A DNA stretch of 61,585 bases from Microvirga arvi (GTDB taxonomy: Bacteria > Pseudomonadota > Alphaproteobacteria > Rhizobiales > Beijerinckiaceae). The translations under genes and the position numbers were made by a program. Numbering within the stretch: position 1 is the stretch's first letter; every line of letters begins with the position of its first letter. This document shows positions 25,320 through 34,419 of this stretch, one piece after another. Under the pieces are notes generated by a model. It saw only the letters and a program-made list of their open reading frames with translations. It did no database searches and was not told the DNA's origin. The DNA lies in NCBI RefSeq assembly GCF_016892765.1, contig NZ_JAFEMD010000035.1, forward strand, positions 1 to 61,585, given 5' to 3'.

Positions 25320-25874
25320 ATGTCGACTCCGTCTCGATCCTGGGTGCGCCCCGCGGCCTTCTTGGCAGCACACGGGGTTGTGGCGCTGCTCCTCTGCCTT
25401 GCGGTGATTGTGCCGAGTATCGGCGTCCTGCAGGAACAGCGGCACAGCATGGAGCAAGGCGCCGTTGCTCTGGAGAGGGCACGCTCGGCCTTGTCCAGAA
25501 ACGAGGCTGTGGCTGCACTGACCCCCGAGCAGATCGAATCGGTGGCCAGCCGCTACATCCAGGGCGATAGCGAGGGGATGCAGAATGCCGATCTCCTTAA
25601 TCGGCTCCGGCTCGCGGCGCAGGAGCAGGCCATCAGCCTGAGTTCGGCCACGCCGCTGGCGCCTCGGGAATGGAATGCCCGACGGCTTGTGGGGGCCCGC
25701 CTCGAATTCACCGCACCGACAAAGCCCGCCGCCGGATTTCTGGCCGGGCTCGAGGACGGAGCCGCGCTGCTGTTCATCGATCAGGCCAGCCTGTCCCCGA
25801 ACCCAGACGAGGGCGAGGATGCGCTGACGGTCATGATCGAGGTTTATGGGGTCGCACGATGGACGGAGGGTTAG
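25320..25874 (+). CDS. GspM/PilO-like type II secretion protein
   Basis: A 184-residue bitopic membrane protein. One membrane helix at about residues 13-33 (AAFLAAHGVVALLLCLAVIV) is followed by a coiled segment (EQRHSMEQGAVALERARSAL) and a ferredoxin-like periplasmic domain with alternating strands (ISLSSATPLAP, ARLEFTAPTKPAAGFLAGLE). Length, topology and position next to the GspL-like gene fit GspM. It overlaps the next gene by 16 bases, suggesting coupled translation. Confidence 0.75.
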   Translation: MSTPSRSWVRPAAFLAAHGVVALLLCLAVIVPSIGVLQEQRHSMEQGAVALERARSALSRNEAVAALTPEQIESVASRYIQGDSEGMQNADLLNRLRLAAQEQAISLSSATPLAPREWNARRLVGARLEFTAPTKPAAGFLAGLEDGAALLFIDQASLSPNPDEGEDALTVMIEVYGVARWTEG

Positions 25875-26398
25875 CGGGAACACGCACGTCCTGGCGGGGC
25901 GCTGTCGCACTGTGCGCGATGGTTGCTTTGGCTGGCGGATCGATTCACGTCGCATGGGGAGGGGTAATGGCTCCCCCTCCGGCCGGCCGCCCGCGCCCGG
26001 CCGCCCCGCTTGAGGTGTCGATGATCCTGCCTGCCCTTCACGCAGAACGCACGCCGGCGTTCACACCGGAGGCCCTGATCGCCCGGCCTCTGTTCTCGGC
26101 GACCCGCAGGCCGCGCGAGGAGATTGAGCCGGCCCCCGAACCGGAGGCGCCGGAGCCTGCAGCTCCGCCGGCCCCTCCCGCGCCGCCATCGTACCTTGTC
26201 GATGGTGTGATGGTTTTCGCGGAAACCCGAAAGATCCTGCTTCGGCGGCAGTCGCGCGAGCCGGGACAGTGGTTGAGCCTGGGCGACACGACCCAGGAGG
26301 GCTGGACCATCCTGTCAATCCAGGCTGACGAGATTGTCCTGGAGCAGGGGGGGCGGTCCGTGGCGATGTCGCCGCGGACGTGGCGGAGCCTCCGGTGA
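25859..26398 (+). CDS. GspC-like inner-membrane protein with HR domain
   Basis: A 179-residue protein. One N-terminal membrane helix (WRGAVALCAMVALAGGSIHV) is followed by a Pro/Glu-rich linker (PEPEAPEPAAPPAPPAPP) and a small beta domain: YLVDGVMVFAETRKILLRRQ, then WLSLGDTTQEGWTILSI, then IVLEQGGRSVAMS. That is the HR domain of GspC/PulC, which contacts the GspD secretin. The PDZ or coiled-coil end of longer GspC proteins is missing, as in several alphaproteobacterial versions. The start is the ATG inside the end of gspM. Confidence 0.8.
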   Translation: MDGGLAGTRTSWRGAVALCAMVALAGGSIHVAWGGVMAPPPAGRPRPAAPLEVSMILPALHAERTPAFTPEALIARPLFSATRRPREEIEPAPEPEAPEPAAPPAPPAPPSYLVDGVMVFAETRKILLRRQSREPGQWLSLGDTTQEGWTILSIQADEIVLEQGGRSVAMSPRTWRSLR

Positions 26399-26461
26399 CC
26401 CATGGGCAGGCCCTGTGGCGCGCTTGCCTCAGGTTAAGGATGAAAACTGAGACACTCGTAA

Positions 26462-26506
26462 CATCTCTAAAGGGCTATTGTTTGACCATGAAAACTCTGA
26501 AAGACT
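26462..26506 (+). promoter_or_regulatory. AT-rich promoter region of gspD with a 7-2-7 dyad
   Basis: In the 173-base gap before gspD. CATCTCT-AA-AGGGCTA (26462-26477) is an imperfect NarL-type 7-2-7 dyad. It is closely followed by TTGACC, with a possible TTACTC -10 element about 17 bases further on. A related dyad precedes the RTX gene (46092-46107). The promoter reading is tentative. Confidence 0.4.
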
Positions 26507-26571
26507 TACTCTGAAAGGAATTCAGAACAGCGGAAGAATTCATAAGAATTAGTTTTGTAGGGGCAACGTTC

Positions 26572-28821
26572 GTGCAATTTTTTCAGGCCTGTGCAGTCCT
26601 GCGCGCTAGGGTCCGGCGCGACTTCCCCGCCGTTGTGGCGGTTGTGACCGCAATCTCGCTGGTCGCGTGCCAGTCCGCCGAGCCGATGAGAGGCTCCGGT
26701 TCTCCCCTTCGTCCCGCGGCCGATGATGGCAAGTATCGGCCGTTCGGTCTCTACGCCATGCTGTCGGATCCGACCGGCCCGGCCCCGGCGGAGCAGAGCC
26801 GATCCCAACTCGGCACCGGACTTTTTACTGGCGAGCCCAGGGCTGCACATGCCTCGCTGAGGACCGGACGATCCGACGAGGGAGGCAGCTATACCCTCAA
26901 TCTGGTTGATGCCTCGGTCACCGAAGGAGCTTCTGCGGTGCTGGGCGACGTCTTCGGCGTCAACTACACGGTCGATCCGAAGATCGACAGCCGGATCACC
27001 CTTCAAACCACGAAGCCGGTCGATCGGGCGGGCATCGCCGAACTGTTCGAATCCTCCTTAAGGACGATTGGCGCTGCCGTGGTGAAGAACGGCAACGTGT
27101 ACCGCATCGTCACCGCCGATCAGGCCGCCATGGGATCGGGTACGGGCATGGGGGCGCAGGCCATCGGAAATGTGACGCGTGTCGTGCCCCTCCGCTATGT
27201 CGCGGCCACGGAGATGCAGCGCATCCTCGAGCCGATCGCTCCTTATGGGGGCGTGGCCCGTGTCGACGGCTCCCGCAACGGCCTGCTCCTGTCCGGAACG
27301 GCCCAGGAGATCGCCACGATGGAGGAGACGATTTCCGTCTTCGATGTAAACGTCATGAAGGGCATGTCGTTCGCGGTCGTCCCCATGCGGGGAGTGGAGC
27401 CCGACGCGATCGTCGAGGATCTCAACAAGATGTTCGGAGTGGGGGCCGACAGCCCGATGCAAGGCATGGTGCAATTCATCCCGAACGCACGGCTCAAATC
27501 GATGCTGGTGGTCTCCAAACAGCCACAATATCTCCAGGAGGCACAGATCTGGGTGCGCCGGCTTGACGAACAGGCCGTGGGGCCGGAGCGGCAATTCTAC
27601 ACCTATGTGCTGCGCAACCGCCAGGCCAAGGAACTGGTCGAGGTCCTTAACTCGATCTTCGCCGGTAACGGCGACGCCGAGCAGGGCGTGCAGCCCATGC
27701 AGGCTGTCCAACGTGCGCCTGTCCGAACGGCGAGCGCAGAAAGCTCCCAGGCAGAGACGGGCGTTGCACCGCCTGATCGGTTCGCGCTGATCTCAGCCAG
27801 CGGCGGGCCCCCGAGATCCTTTGAGCCCTTCACAAACGTGCCGTTGGGGGCAGCCGGCGACAGCGCGGCTTTCGGCGCCGGTGGTCCAGGAGGAGGCCGG
27901 ATCAAAGTCGTTGCAGATCCCGCCCAGAACGCTCTTCTGATTCTCGCAAGCCACGCCGATTACAAGCGGATCGAGCGGATCATCGCCAATCTGGACATCA
28001 TCCCCAATCAGGTGCTGATCGAAGCCACCATCGCGGAGGTGACCCTCAGCGACGACCTCAAGTTCGGCGTGCGCTGGTTCCTCCAGAATAAGTCCGGCTC
28101 CCGGTCCGGCTCCTTCACCGATCTGATTTCCGGTGCCATCGGGGCCGCACATCCGGGCTTCTCGTTCCTCGCCAAGGCGGCTGGCGGTCAGATCACGCTG
28201 AACGCGCTCAATCAGATCGGGAACGTGAGAGTTCTCGCCTCACCGAGCCTGATGGTGCTCGATAAGAAAACCGCGACCCTGCAGATCGGCGACCAGGTTC
28301 CGGTCATCACGCAGTCGGCGGTGAGCGTCGTGACCCCTGGCGCGCCTGTGGTGAACTCTGTGTCCTACAAGGATACGGGCGTCATTCTCAACATAACGCC
28401 GCGGATCAATGAATCGGGGCGTGTCCTGCTCGACATCGAGCAGGAAGTGTCCACCGTGCAAAGAAACACCACGTCGGGCATCGACTCGCCGTCTTTCGGG
28501 CAGCGTCGGGTGAAGACCAGCGTGGTGGTCAATGATGGCGAAGGCATCACCCTCGGCGGCCTGATCCATGACAGAGCCACCGACGTCGCCACCCAGGTGC
28601 CGGTTCTGGGCGACATCCCGATCTTCGGGAAAGCCTTCCAGCACAAGGACAATATCATCGAGAAAACCGAACTCGTCATCATTCTCACGCCGCGGGTCGT
28701 GCGCGATCTAAACGAGGCGCGGGCGGTGACTGAAGAGTATCGGCGCAAAGTTGAGAGTTTCGCACCAACACGCGATCCTGGCCGCCGCCTCATCAACAAC
28801 GTCAAGCGCGTGCTGGAATAG
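26572..28821 (+). CDS. gspD: Type II secretion secretin GspD (lipoprotein)
   Basis: A 749-residue outer-membrane channel. The signal ends ISLVAC, so Cys33 is probably lipidated. An N0 domain (YTLNLVDASVTEGASAVLGD) is followed by three N1-N3 repeats (VVPLRYVAATEMQRILEPIA, FAVVPMRGVEPDAIVEDLNK, YTYVLRNRQAKELVEVLNSI). A Gln/Gly-rich loop precedes the secretin core (VLIEATIAEVTLSDDLKFGV, then VGVILNITPRI-type strands and VPVLGDIPIFGKAF). GTG start 26572 follows AGGGG. A 173-base gap upstream suggests its own promoter in addition to readthrough from the oxidase genes. Confidence 0.95.
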   Translation: MQFFQACAVLRARVRRDFPAVVAVVTAISLVACQSAEPMRGSGSPLRPAADDGKYRPFGLYAMLSDPTGPAPAEQSRSQLGTGLFTGEPRAAHASLRTGRSDEGGSYTLNLVDASVTEGASAVLGDVFGVNYTVDPKIDSRITLQTTKPVDRAGIAELFESSLRTIGAAVVKNGNVYRIVTADQAAMGSGTGMGAQAIGNVTRVVPLRYVAATEMQRILEPIAPYGGVARVDGSRNGLLLSGTAQEIATMEETISVFDVNVMKGMSFAVVPMRGVEPDAIVEDLNKMFGVGADSPMQGMVQFIPNARLKSMLVVSKQPQYLQEAQIWVRRLDEQAVGPERQFYTYVLRNRQAKELVEVLNSIFAGNGDAEQGVQPMQAVQRAPVRTASAESSQAETGVAPPDRFALISASGGPPRSFEPFTNVPLGAAGDSAAFGAGGPGGGRIKVVADPAQNALLILASHADYKRIERIIANLDIIPNQVLIEATIAEVTLSDDLKFGVRWFLQNKSGSRSGSFTDLISGAIGAAHPGFSFLAKAAGGQITLNALNQIGNVRVLASPSLMVLDKKTATLQIGDQVPVITQSAVSVVTPGAPVVNSVSYKDTGVILNITPRINESGRVLLDIEQEVSTVQRNTTSGIDSPSFGQRRVKTSVVVNDGEGITLGGLIHDRATDVATQVPVLGDIPIFGKAFQHKDNIIEKTELVIILTPRVVRDLNEARAVTEEYRRKVESFAPTRDPGRRLINNVKRVLE

Positions 28822-28872
28822 GCAGCCGGCTCAAGGCCTTGGCCCGGGGGAGGGTGTCGCAAGGACAAGGCG

Positions 28873-30612
28873 ATGACACAGCAGGTTCGAGTAAAAGCCA
28901 ATGCTCCCGATCCCCATGCAAGCTCCTTCCGGGAGGCCTTCGGCACGTTTCTGCTGTCGTCCGGGCTCCTGGATCGGGCTTCCATCGAGCGGGCGCAGCG
29001 GGCCGCATCCACCACGGGGGAGCGCTTCGACCAGGTTTTGACCAAGCTCGGGCTGTTGTCCGAGGGCGATCTCGCGATCAGTCTCGGACACTACCTGAAC
29101 CTGCCTCTCCATACCCCGGGGGGAGAGCCGCTGCAGCGGCTGCTCGCTGACAAGCTGCCGGCATCCTTCGTGTTGCAAAACCGGATCCTGCCGGTGCGTC
29201 TCGATGAGGCGGGGCTGACCCTCGCGGTTGTCGACCCGCTTGATCAGGTGCCGCTCGATGCGGTGCGGTTCGTCACCGACCATGCCATCCGCCATGAGAT
29301 CATCACGCCGGCCGATTTCGAGCGCGCCGCCGAGGCGCTCTACCGCGAGGCTGGTGGGGGGGCGGCTGAAGGGCCGCCGTCCCAGGGCAGCGAGGACCCG
29401 AGCGAACACGACCTGCAGCGGCTGCGCGACAGCGCCAGCGAGGCGCCCGTGATCCGGCTCGTCAACCAGATCATCGCCGACGCGGTGGATGCCCGCGCCT
29501 CCGATATTTACATCGAGCCTACGGTGGGAGCCTTGAGCGTGCGCTTCAGGGTCGACGGCCTGCTGCGGGTGGTCCATGAGGTGCCGGCACGCCAGCGCGC
29601 CGCCGTCATCTCACGCATCAAGATCCTGGCGCGGCTCGACATCGCCGAGCGCCGCCTGCCCCAGGACGGCCGCGTCAAGCTCGCCATCCGCGGCACCGAT
29701 ATCGACTTCCGGGTGGCGACAATCCCGACGGCTGATGGGGAAACCGTCACGCTGCGCGTGCTCGACCGCAGCCGGGTCAGGCTCGAGTTCCCGGCCCTCG
29801 GCTTCGACGATGACCAGATCACGCTGCTCCAGCGGCTGACGGAGCAGCCGAACGGCATTATCCTTGTCACCGGGCCGACCGGCAGCGGCAAGACGACGAC
29901 GCTGTACACGATGCTCAAGCACGTCAATCAGCCGACGGTGAAGATCTTCACCGTCGAGGATCCGATCGAGTACCAGCTGCAGGGCATCAGCCAGGTTCAG
30001 GTTCAGCCGGCGATTGACCTCGATTTTCCAACCTGCCTGCGGGCCATCCTGCGCCATCATCCCGACATGATCCTGATCGGCGAGATCCGCGATACGGAAA
30101 CCGCCCGGATCGCCGTCCAGGCCTCGCTGACAGGCCATCTCGTGCTCTCGACCCTGCACACGAACAGCGCGTCTGAAACCGTCACCCGTCTCATCGACAT
30201 GGGGATCGAGCATTTCCTGCTGGGCTCGACCTTGCGCGGCATCATCGCCCAGCGACTTGTGCGCCGCCTGTGCCCGGCCTGTTCGCGCCCGCACGCGGAC
30301 AGCGATCATCTGACGGCACGTTTGTGCGAGGAGATGCCAGCGCTCCAGTCCCGGGACGCGCCGGACCTGCGCCAGCCCGTCGGCTGCGAACAATGCCAGT
30401 CGACCGGCTTTCGCGGACAATTGTCGATTGCCGAGATTGTCATCGTCGATGACGGCGTGCGGAACCTGATCCTGCAGCGCACGCCCGCGGCCGACATCGA
30501 GCGCCTCGCGCGCACCAAAGGCTTCATCTCGATGTATGAGGATGGCCTTGCGAAGGTCTGGGCCGGGCTGACCACCATCGAGGAGGTCCTGCGCGTGACC
30601 CATGATGTCTAG
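28873..30612 (+). CDS. gspE: Type II secretion ATPase GspE
   Basis: A 579-residue hexameric ATPase driving pseudopilus assembly from the cytoplasm. The N1E region (residues about 15-160, LDRASIERAQRAASTTGERF) is followed by the catalytic domain: Walker A GPTGSGKTTTLY near residue 335, Asp box, Walker B MILIGEIRDTETA near 399, and the His box TGHLVLSTLHTNSA. A four-Cys zinc module is present (CPAC near 466 and CEQC near 506), as in true GspE. It follows gspD by 51 bases. Confidence 0.95.
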   Translation: MTQQVRVKANAPDPHASSFREAFGTFLLSSGLLDRASIERAQRAASTTGERFDQVLTKLGLLSEGDLAISLGHYLNLPLHTPGGEPLQRLLADKLPASFVLQNRILPVRLDEAGLTLAVVDPLDQVPLDAVRFVTDHAIRHEIITPADFERAAEALYREAGGGAAEGPPSQGSEDPSEHDLQRLRDSASEAPVIRLVNQIIADAVDARASDIYIEPTVGALSVRFRVDGLLRVVHEVPARQRAAVISRIKILARLDIAERRLPQDGRVKLAIRGTDIDFRVATIPTADGETVTLRVLDRSRVRLEFPALGFDDDQITLLQRLTEQPNGIILVTGPTGSGKTTTLYTMLKHVNQPTVKIFTVEDPIEYQLQGISQVQVQPAIDLDFPTCLRAILRHHPDMILIGEIRDTETARIAVQASLTGHLVLSTLHTNSASETVTRLIDMGIEHFLLGSTLRGIIAQRLVRRLCPACSRPHADSDHLTARLCEEMPALQSRDAPDLRQPVGCEQCQSTGFRGQLSIAEIVIVDDGVRNLILQRTPAADIERLARTKGFISMYEDGLAKVWAGLTTIEEVLRVTHDV

Positions 30613-30621
30613 GAGCCGCCG

Positions 30622-31842
30622 GTGAAGTTCCGCTTCGAGGCGTTCGATCAAGCCGGGAACATCCTTGAGGGCGAGGTGGAAGCCGCCACCGTTCAGCAGG
30701 CGCAGGACCTCGTCCGGTCCCGTGGCATCACGCCCTATGCTATCCGCTCGCCGGGATTGCGCGACCTTCTGTTCCGCGAGGTTCGCTTGGGAGGACAGGG
30801 TCAGCCGGCGGCGGATGCGCCACTTGCCCGGTTCTTGCGCGATCTAGCTGTGCTTCTTCAAGCCGGCGTTCCGTTGGATGCCAGCCTGCGCATCGCGTCC
30901 ACAACCGCCGAGGACCGTTCCATGCGCGAGATCGCCCTCAAACTCCTGGAGGGCGTTCTTGAGGGAGATTCCCTCGCCGAGGTCATGGGCCGAATGGGAC
31001 GCACGTTCCGGCCCGAATACATGCGCATCGTGCAGGCCGGCGACATCAGCGCCGATCTCGGACGCGCCCTGCAGGACCTGGCGGACCTCCTCGACCGCCG
31101 GGTCGAGATCCACCGCAAGATCCGGGCCGCCCTGGCCTATCCGGCGCTGCTGGTGGTGCTTGCGGTCATCTCCCTCGGGATCGTCCTCGGCCTTCTCGTT
31201 CCTGCGGTCACGCCGATCTTTGTGGAAAACGGGATGCCGCTGCCGGGGATGCTCGCGGGCATGGAGGCTGTCCGGCAGAACGCGTCATCCATCCTGATCG
31301 TGTTCCTGTCCGGCCTGATCTGCGTTGCCCTGGCATTGAGCGTGGTCCGGCGCCGTCCGTCTCTGAGAGTGGCGGTCGACCGGCTTTACCTTCGCCTGCC
31401 GCTCGTGGGAGGCATGGCGGGTTTGCGGGAGGCGGCGCGGTTTACCCGGACGCTCGCCACCTTGATCAAGGCTGGTGTTCCGCCGCTCCAGGCTCTTCAG
31501 TCCTCCTGTCCGCTGGTCAGGAACGAGCACATGCGTGGACTGCTCGAACAGGCCGTGACCGACGTGCGCGCAGGCGCGACCATTGGGGGCGCTCTCGCCA
31601 CGTCCGCCGCCCTGCCGGCCGTCGTTCAACAGATGGTGGCCGTCGGAGAGGAGAGCGGACGCCTTCAGGATATGCTGGCCCGGGTCGCCACCATCCTGGA
31701 GCGGCAGGAGCAGACCCGGGCGGCGCAGATGCTGGCAGTCCTCACCCCGGCCGTCACGATCCTGGTCGCCGGCATGATCGCCGCGATTATCCTGTCGGTG
31801 ATGGGAGCGATCCTCTCCCTCAACGATCTGGCTCTTCAATGA
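30622..31842 (+). CDS. gspF: Type II secretion platform protein GspF
   Basis: A 406-residue polytopic inner-membrane protein with two repeated GspF domains. The first starts ARFLRDLAVLLQAGVPLDAS and the second AARFTRTLATLIKAGVPPLQ. Three membrane helices are seen (LLVVLAVISLGIVLGLLVPA, ASSILIVFLSGLICVALALS, AVTILVAGMIAAIILSVMGA). GTG start nine bases after gspE. It couples GspE to the pseudopilus. Confidence 0.95.
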   Translation: MKFRFEAFDQAGNILEGEVEAATVQQAQDLVRSRGITPYAIRSPGLRDLLFREVRLGGQGQPAADAPLARFLRDLAVLLQAGVPLDASLRIASTTAEDRSMREIALKLLEGVLEGDSLAEVMGRMGRTFRPEYMRIVQAGDISADLGRALQDLADLLDRRVEIHRKIRAALAYPALLVVLAVISLGIVLGLLVPAVTPIFVENGMPLPGMLAGMEAVRQNASSILIVFLSGLICVALALSVVRRRPSLRVAVDRLYLRLPLVGGMAGLREAARFTRTLATLIKAGVPPLQALQSSCPLVRNEHMRGLLEQAVTDVRAGATIGGALATSAALPAVVQQMVAVGEESGRLQDMLARVATILERQEQTRAAQMLAVLTPAVTILVAGMIAAIILSVMGAILSLNDLALQ

Positions 31843-32282
31843 GCCGGTCCTCCGCCGATGCCGGATTTACCCTCATCGAGATCCTGGTGATCGTCGCAAT
31901 CCTCAGCCTCATCCCCGCTCTTGCAAGTCCTTTGCTGCGCAGGCCGCCAGCACCGGCCCGCTTGAAGGCTGACGTCACGCGGCTCGCGGCGGCACTTCGG
32001 GTGACCCGTGCGGCCGCTCTGGCGCAGAACCGCGAGATGGACTTCGTGGTCCGGCCCGGGCCCCGCACCTATGCTTCACCCGCCATTCCCGTCTCGTCGC
32101 TGGATCCGGCCATTGATGTGGGAATCATCCCGGCGGGGGCCGGGCGCGTCATCCCCCCAGGGACGATCCGGTTCTTCCCGAGCGGACAGTCCACGGGTGG
32201 TGAGCTGCGCCTCCGTCTCGATCATGCGGAGGCGCGCCTTCAGGTTATCTGGGCTACCGGTCATGTCGTTGTCCACCCTTAG
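31839..32282 (+). CDS. gspH: Type II secretion minor pseudopilin GspH
   Basis: A 147-residue prepilin with a short leader and cleavage after Gly9 (DAG then FTLIEILVIVAILSLIPAL), Glu at +5 present. The downstream region (RLKADVTRLAAALRVTRAAA, then NREMDFVV) is typical of GspH, whose role is to stabilise the pseudopilus body. ATGA overlap with gspF. Confidence 0.9.
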   Translation: MSRSSADAGFTLIEILVIVAILSLIPALASPLLRRPPAPARLKADVTRLAAALRVTRAAALAQNREMDFVVRPGPRTYASPAIPVSSLDPAIDVGIIPAGAGRVIPPGTIRFFPSGQSTGGELRLRLDHAEARLQVIWATGHVVVHP

Positions 32283-32691
32283 GAGAGGCGCCGCCAACCG
32301 GCGCCGGGCCCAGGGCGGCTATACGCTCTTGGAGTTTCTCGTCGCCTTCACGGTGCTCAGCCTGTTTCTGACGGCAGGACTTGCCGCAGTGGCGGTGGCG
32401 CTGCGCAGCGACCAGCAGGCGGCGTTCGTGACGCTGGCGACACCACTGGCTCGTGCGAAGCTGGCAGCGGCGGGCATCGACTTTCCGCTGCGGACCGGCG
32501 TCGCCAGGGGGCAGTTCGGAAACGGCTATTTGTGGCGGGCCGAGGTCCGGAACTACCGCTCGGCTGCCATGTACAGGACGGGTTCAATCCATGCCTACTG
32601 GGTCGAGGTGACGGTGGACGAGGCCCCGGGCTCGGCCGGACGCTCGCTCTCCCTGGCCACGATCGCGCTGGCGCGCGGGACCCGTCCATGA
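32263..32691 (+). CDS. gspI: Type II secretion minor pseudopilin GspI
   Basis: A 142-residue prepilin. Cleavage is predicted after Gly19 (AQGG then YTLLEFLVAFTVLSLFLTA), with Glu at +5. The small downstream domain (LARAKLAAAGIDFPLRTG, YLWRAEVRNY, HAYWVEVTVDEA) fits GspI, the tip-complex nucleator with J and K. The start at ATG 32263 overlaps the end of gspH by 20 bases; the longer frame from 32008 is a gspH shadow. Confidence 0.88.
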   Translation: MSLSTLRRGAANRRRAQGGYTLLEFLVAFTVLSLFLTAGLAAVAVALRSDQQAAFVTLATPLARAKLAAAGIDFPLRTGVARGQFGNGYLWRAEVRNYRSAAMYRTGSIHAYWVEVTVDEAPGSAGRSLSLATIALARGTRP

Positions 32692-33323
32692 GCAGGGGGC
32701 GGCGCACAGCCTCTGCGCAAGGGGGCTTCGTCCTGGCCGAGGCGCTGCTCTGCGTGATGTTGATCGCGCTGACCATCGCGCTTGTCGGCACAACCCTGAC
32801 CTTCGGCCGCCGGGTGGCGGATGCCGGACGCGGGCGCGAGCGGATCGCTCAGATGTCGACTGGGCTCCAGGCCCTCAGCGACTGGCTTTCGCGCGCTCTG
32901 GCGGTCCACGAGATCGGGGCCGGCGGAGACCGCCGGGTGCTCTTCGAGGGGCAGGCCAGCCGGCTGTCCTTTCTCACTCTCAGCCCGGGCGATGCCCAAC
33001 CCGGGGGGCTCTTGGCTGTGACCGTGGCGTTCGCCGCCCGCACCACCGGAGGGACGGGCGCCCTTGTGTTTGTGGCCGCGCCGGTTCCGGTCGGCGCGGC
33101 CAGCCCTTCGGCGGCCGGGCAGGGCGAACAGGTGCTGGTAGGCCACGTCGTCACAGGCCGGTTCCGCTATTTCGGAGCTCCGGCTGACGGGCAGGCCCCG
33201 CAATGGCTGGATCATTGGACGCAAGCATCCCGTTTGCCCGACCTCGTGGCGCTCAATGCAACCCTGGCGGTCGGTCCAAGGCTTCAGACCCTTGATCTGA
33301 CGTTCCCCGTGTTCGCCCATTAG
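32688..33323 (+). CDS. gspJ: Type II secretion minor pseudopilin GspJ
   Basis: A 211-residue prepilin. The leader is 13 residues (MSRGRRTASAQGG), cleaved before FVLAEALLCVMLIALTIALV, with Glu at +5. The rest (RERIAQMSTGLQALSDWLSR, FRYFGAPADGQAPQWLDHW) matches the GspJ layout. Four-base overlap with gspI. Last gene of the plus-strand secretion run. Confidence 0.88.
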   Translation: MSRGRRTASAQGGFVLAEALLCVMLIALTIALVGTTLTFGRRVADAGRGRERIAQMSTGLQALSDWLSRALAVHEIGAGGDRRVLFEGQASRLSFLTLSPGDAQPGGLLAVTVAFAARTTGGTGALVFVAAPVPVGAASPSAAGQGEQVLVGHVVTGRFRYFGAPADGQAPQWLDHWTQASRLPDLVALNATLAVGPRLQTLDLTFPVFAH

Positions 33324-33786
33324 ACCTTTGGTCCTGGCACCTGCTCCGGCGGACCGGGGCGGAAGCGCTCAGGTTCTTCGCCCCGATCCAGCAGATGTCC
33401 GCTCCGGCGCTTGCTTCACGGGCGCAGTTCTCAATGACGTTGAGCATCACCATGGTGTCGCGTGGCATCCGGATGGGGCTCAAGCCTTGGCGATGACGGT
33501 GACACCGTGAGGAGTGGTCCCTCGACCGCCCGTTGCATCAATCACGTCTCGCCGCGTAGCACGCCACATCAGATATCAAGGTCTTGCGCGGCTGCCTCGC
33601 CGATCGGACGCAGGACGCTGGTTCAGACCTCAGCCTCCGACTTTCGCCCGTGGACCGACGAGGGTACCCGGGTTTTCCTGAGACCCCGGAGTTGGATCCG
33701 CCCGCGTCTCCGGAACTTGAGGGCTTCGGCGCTCCGGCGCTGCGCCGCCTCATCGGCTGTTCCTAGGGGCACCCGGCAGGTTCGAA
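33324..33786. other. Non-coding stretch after gspJ
   Basis: No gene I can support. A minus-strand frame at 33253-33483 contains MVMLNVIENCAREASAGADI, which looks half-coding, but it overlaps gspJ and lacks a ribosome site. Confidence 0.35.
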
Positions 33787-33999
33787 ATGAAACGTGAAGA
33801 CTTCACCGCTCTGTATGGCCGTCTTCTGTTCGTGCTTGGGGTTTTGGTGATAGCCTTGGCTTTGATGGCGGAACATGGCATCGGGCCTCCCCCGCCGCAG
33901 ACCAGGGTCTCGACCGCCATGCTCGCCCCGGAGGCAAGCGCATCAAGCCTCCGCCAGGCGTTCCAGGATATTCAAGCTCTCGCTCCGGGGCATCCATGA
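33787..33999 (+). CDS. Small single-pass membrane protein (70 aa)
   Basis: MKREDFTALYGRLLFVLGVL continues into one membrane helix and then a short Pro-rich and Ala/Ser-rich tail (GIGPPPPQTRVSTAMLAPEA). It sits between gspJ and the minus-strand gspO/gspK pair, so it may be a secretion accessory such as a GspN-type small subunit. No family recognised. Confidence 0.45.
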   Translation: MKREDFTALYGRLLFVLGVLVIALALMAEHGIGPPPPQTRVSTAMLAPEASASSLRQAFQDIQALAPGHP

Positions 34000-34419
34000 A
34001 CCAGTTTGAGTGGCATTCGCCTCAGGCGCGAGTAGGTTCACCGGACATGACCGCCAGGGACCTTTGGAACGCAACAGGATGTGGGTCTGGGAAGGGTTTT
34101 CGCGATTTGGCGCCGACGGTCGTGGGAGCGACCGAGCCCGTCCTTGCTGTCATCCGACTGCTCGCGCAAGAATGCCGTCTGTCGGAAACAATTCTCGCAC
34201 CACTGCCTCTCGTTCGTGCTGGACGCCTCGCCCTGCGGTGACCAAAGATGGCCGATGCGGACGCGGTTCCTGAGGGTTATGTCAGTCGCGCAGGTGATGT
34301 GCGGTGCATGAGTCCAGCCCGACGGACTGTTTGGACGCCTCAACGGGATAAGTATCGGGGTGATCGTGCAGGAGAATCCTGCTTGCGATGTCCGTGCTTC
34401 AGGGCAGGGGGCAGCGGCC
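34000..34419. other. Non-coding stretch between convergent secretion genes
   Basis: No supported gene. A minus frame (34038-34343) has a few paired cysteines (WCENCFR) but its flanks look random. Confidence 0.35.

Noticed and set aside
33253..33483. Minus-strand 76-codon frame after gspJ
   Set aside because: Part of it looks coding-like, but it overlaps the gspJ end, lacks a ribosome site and has no recognised match.
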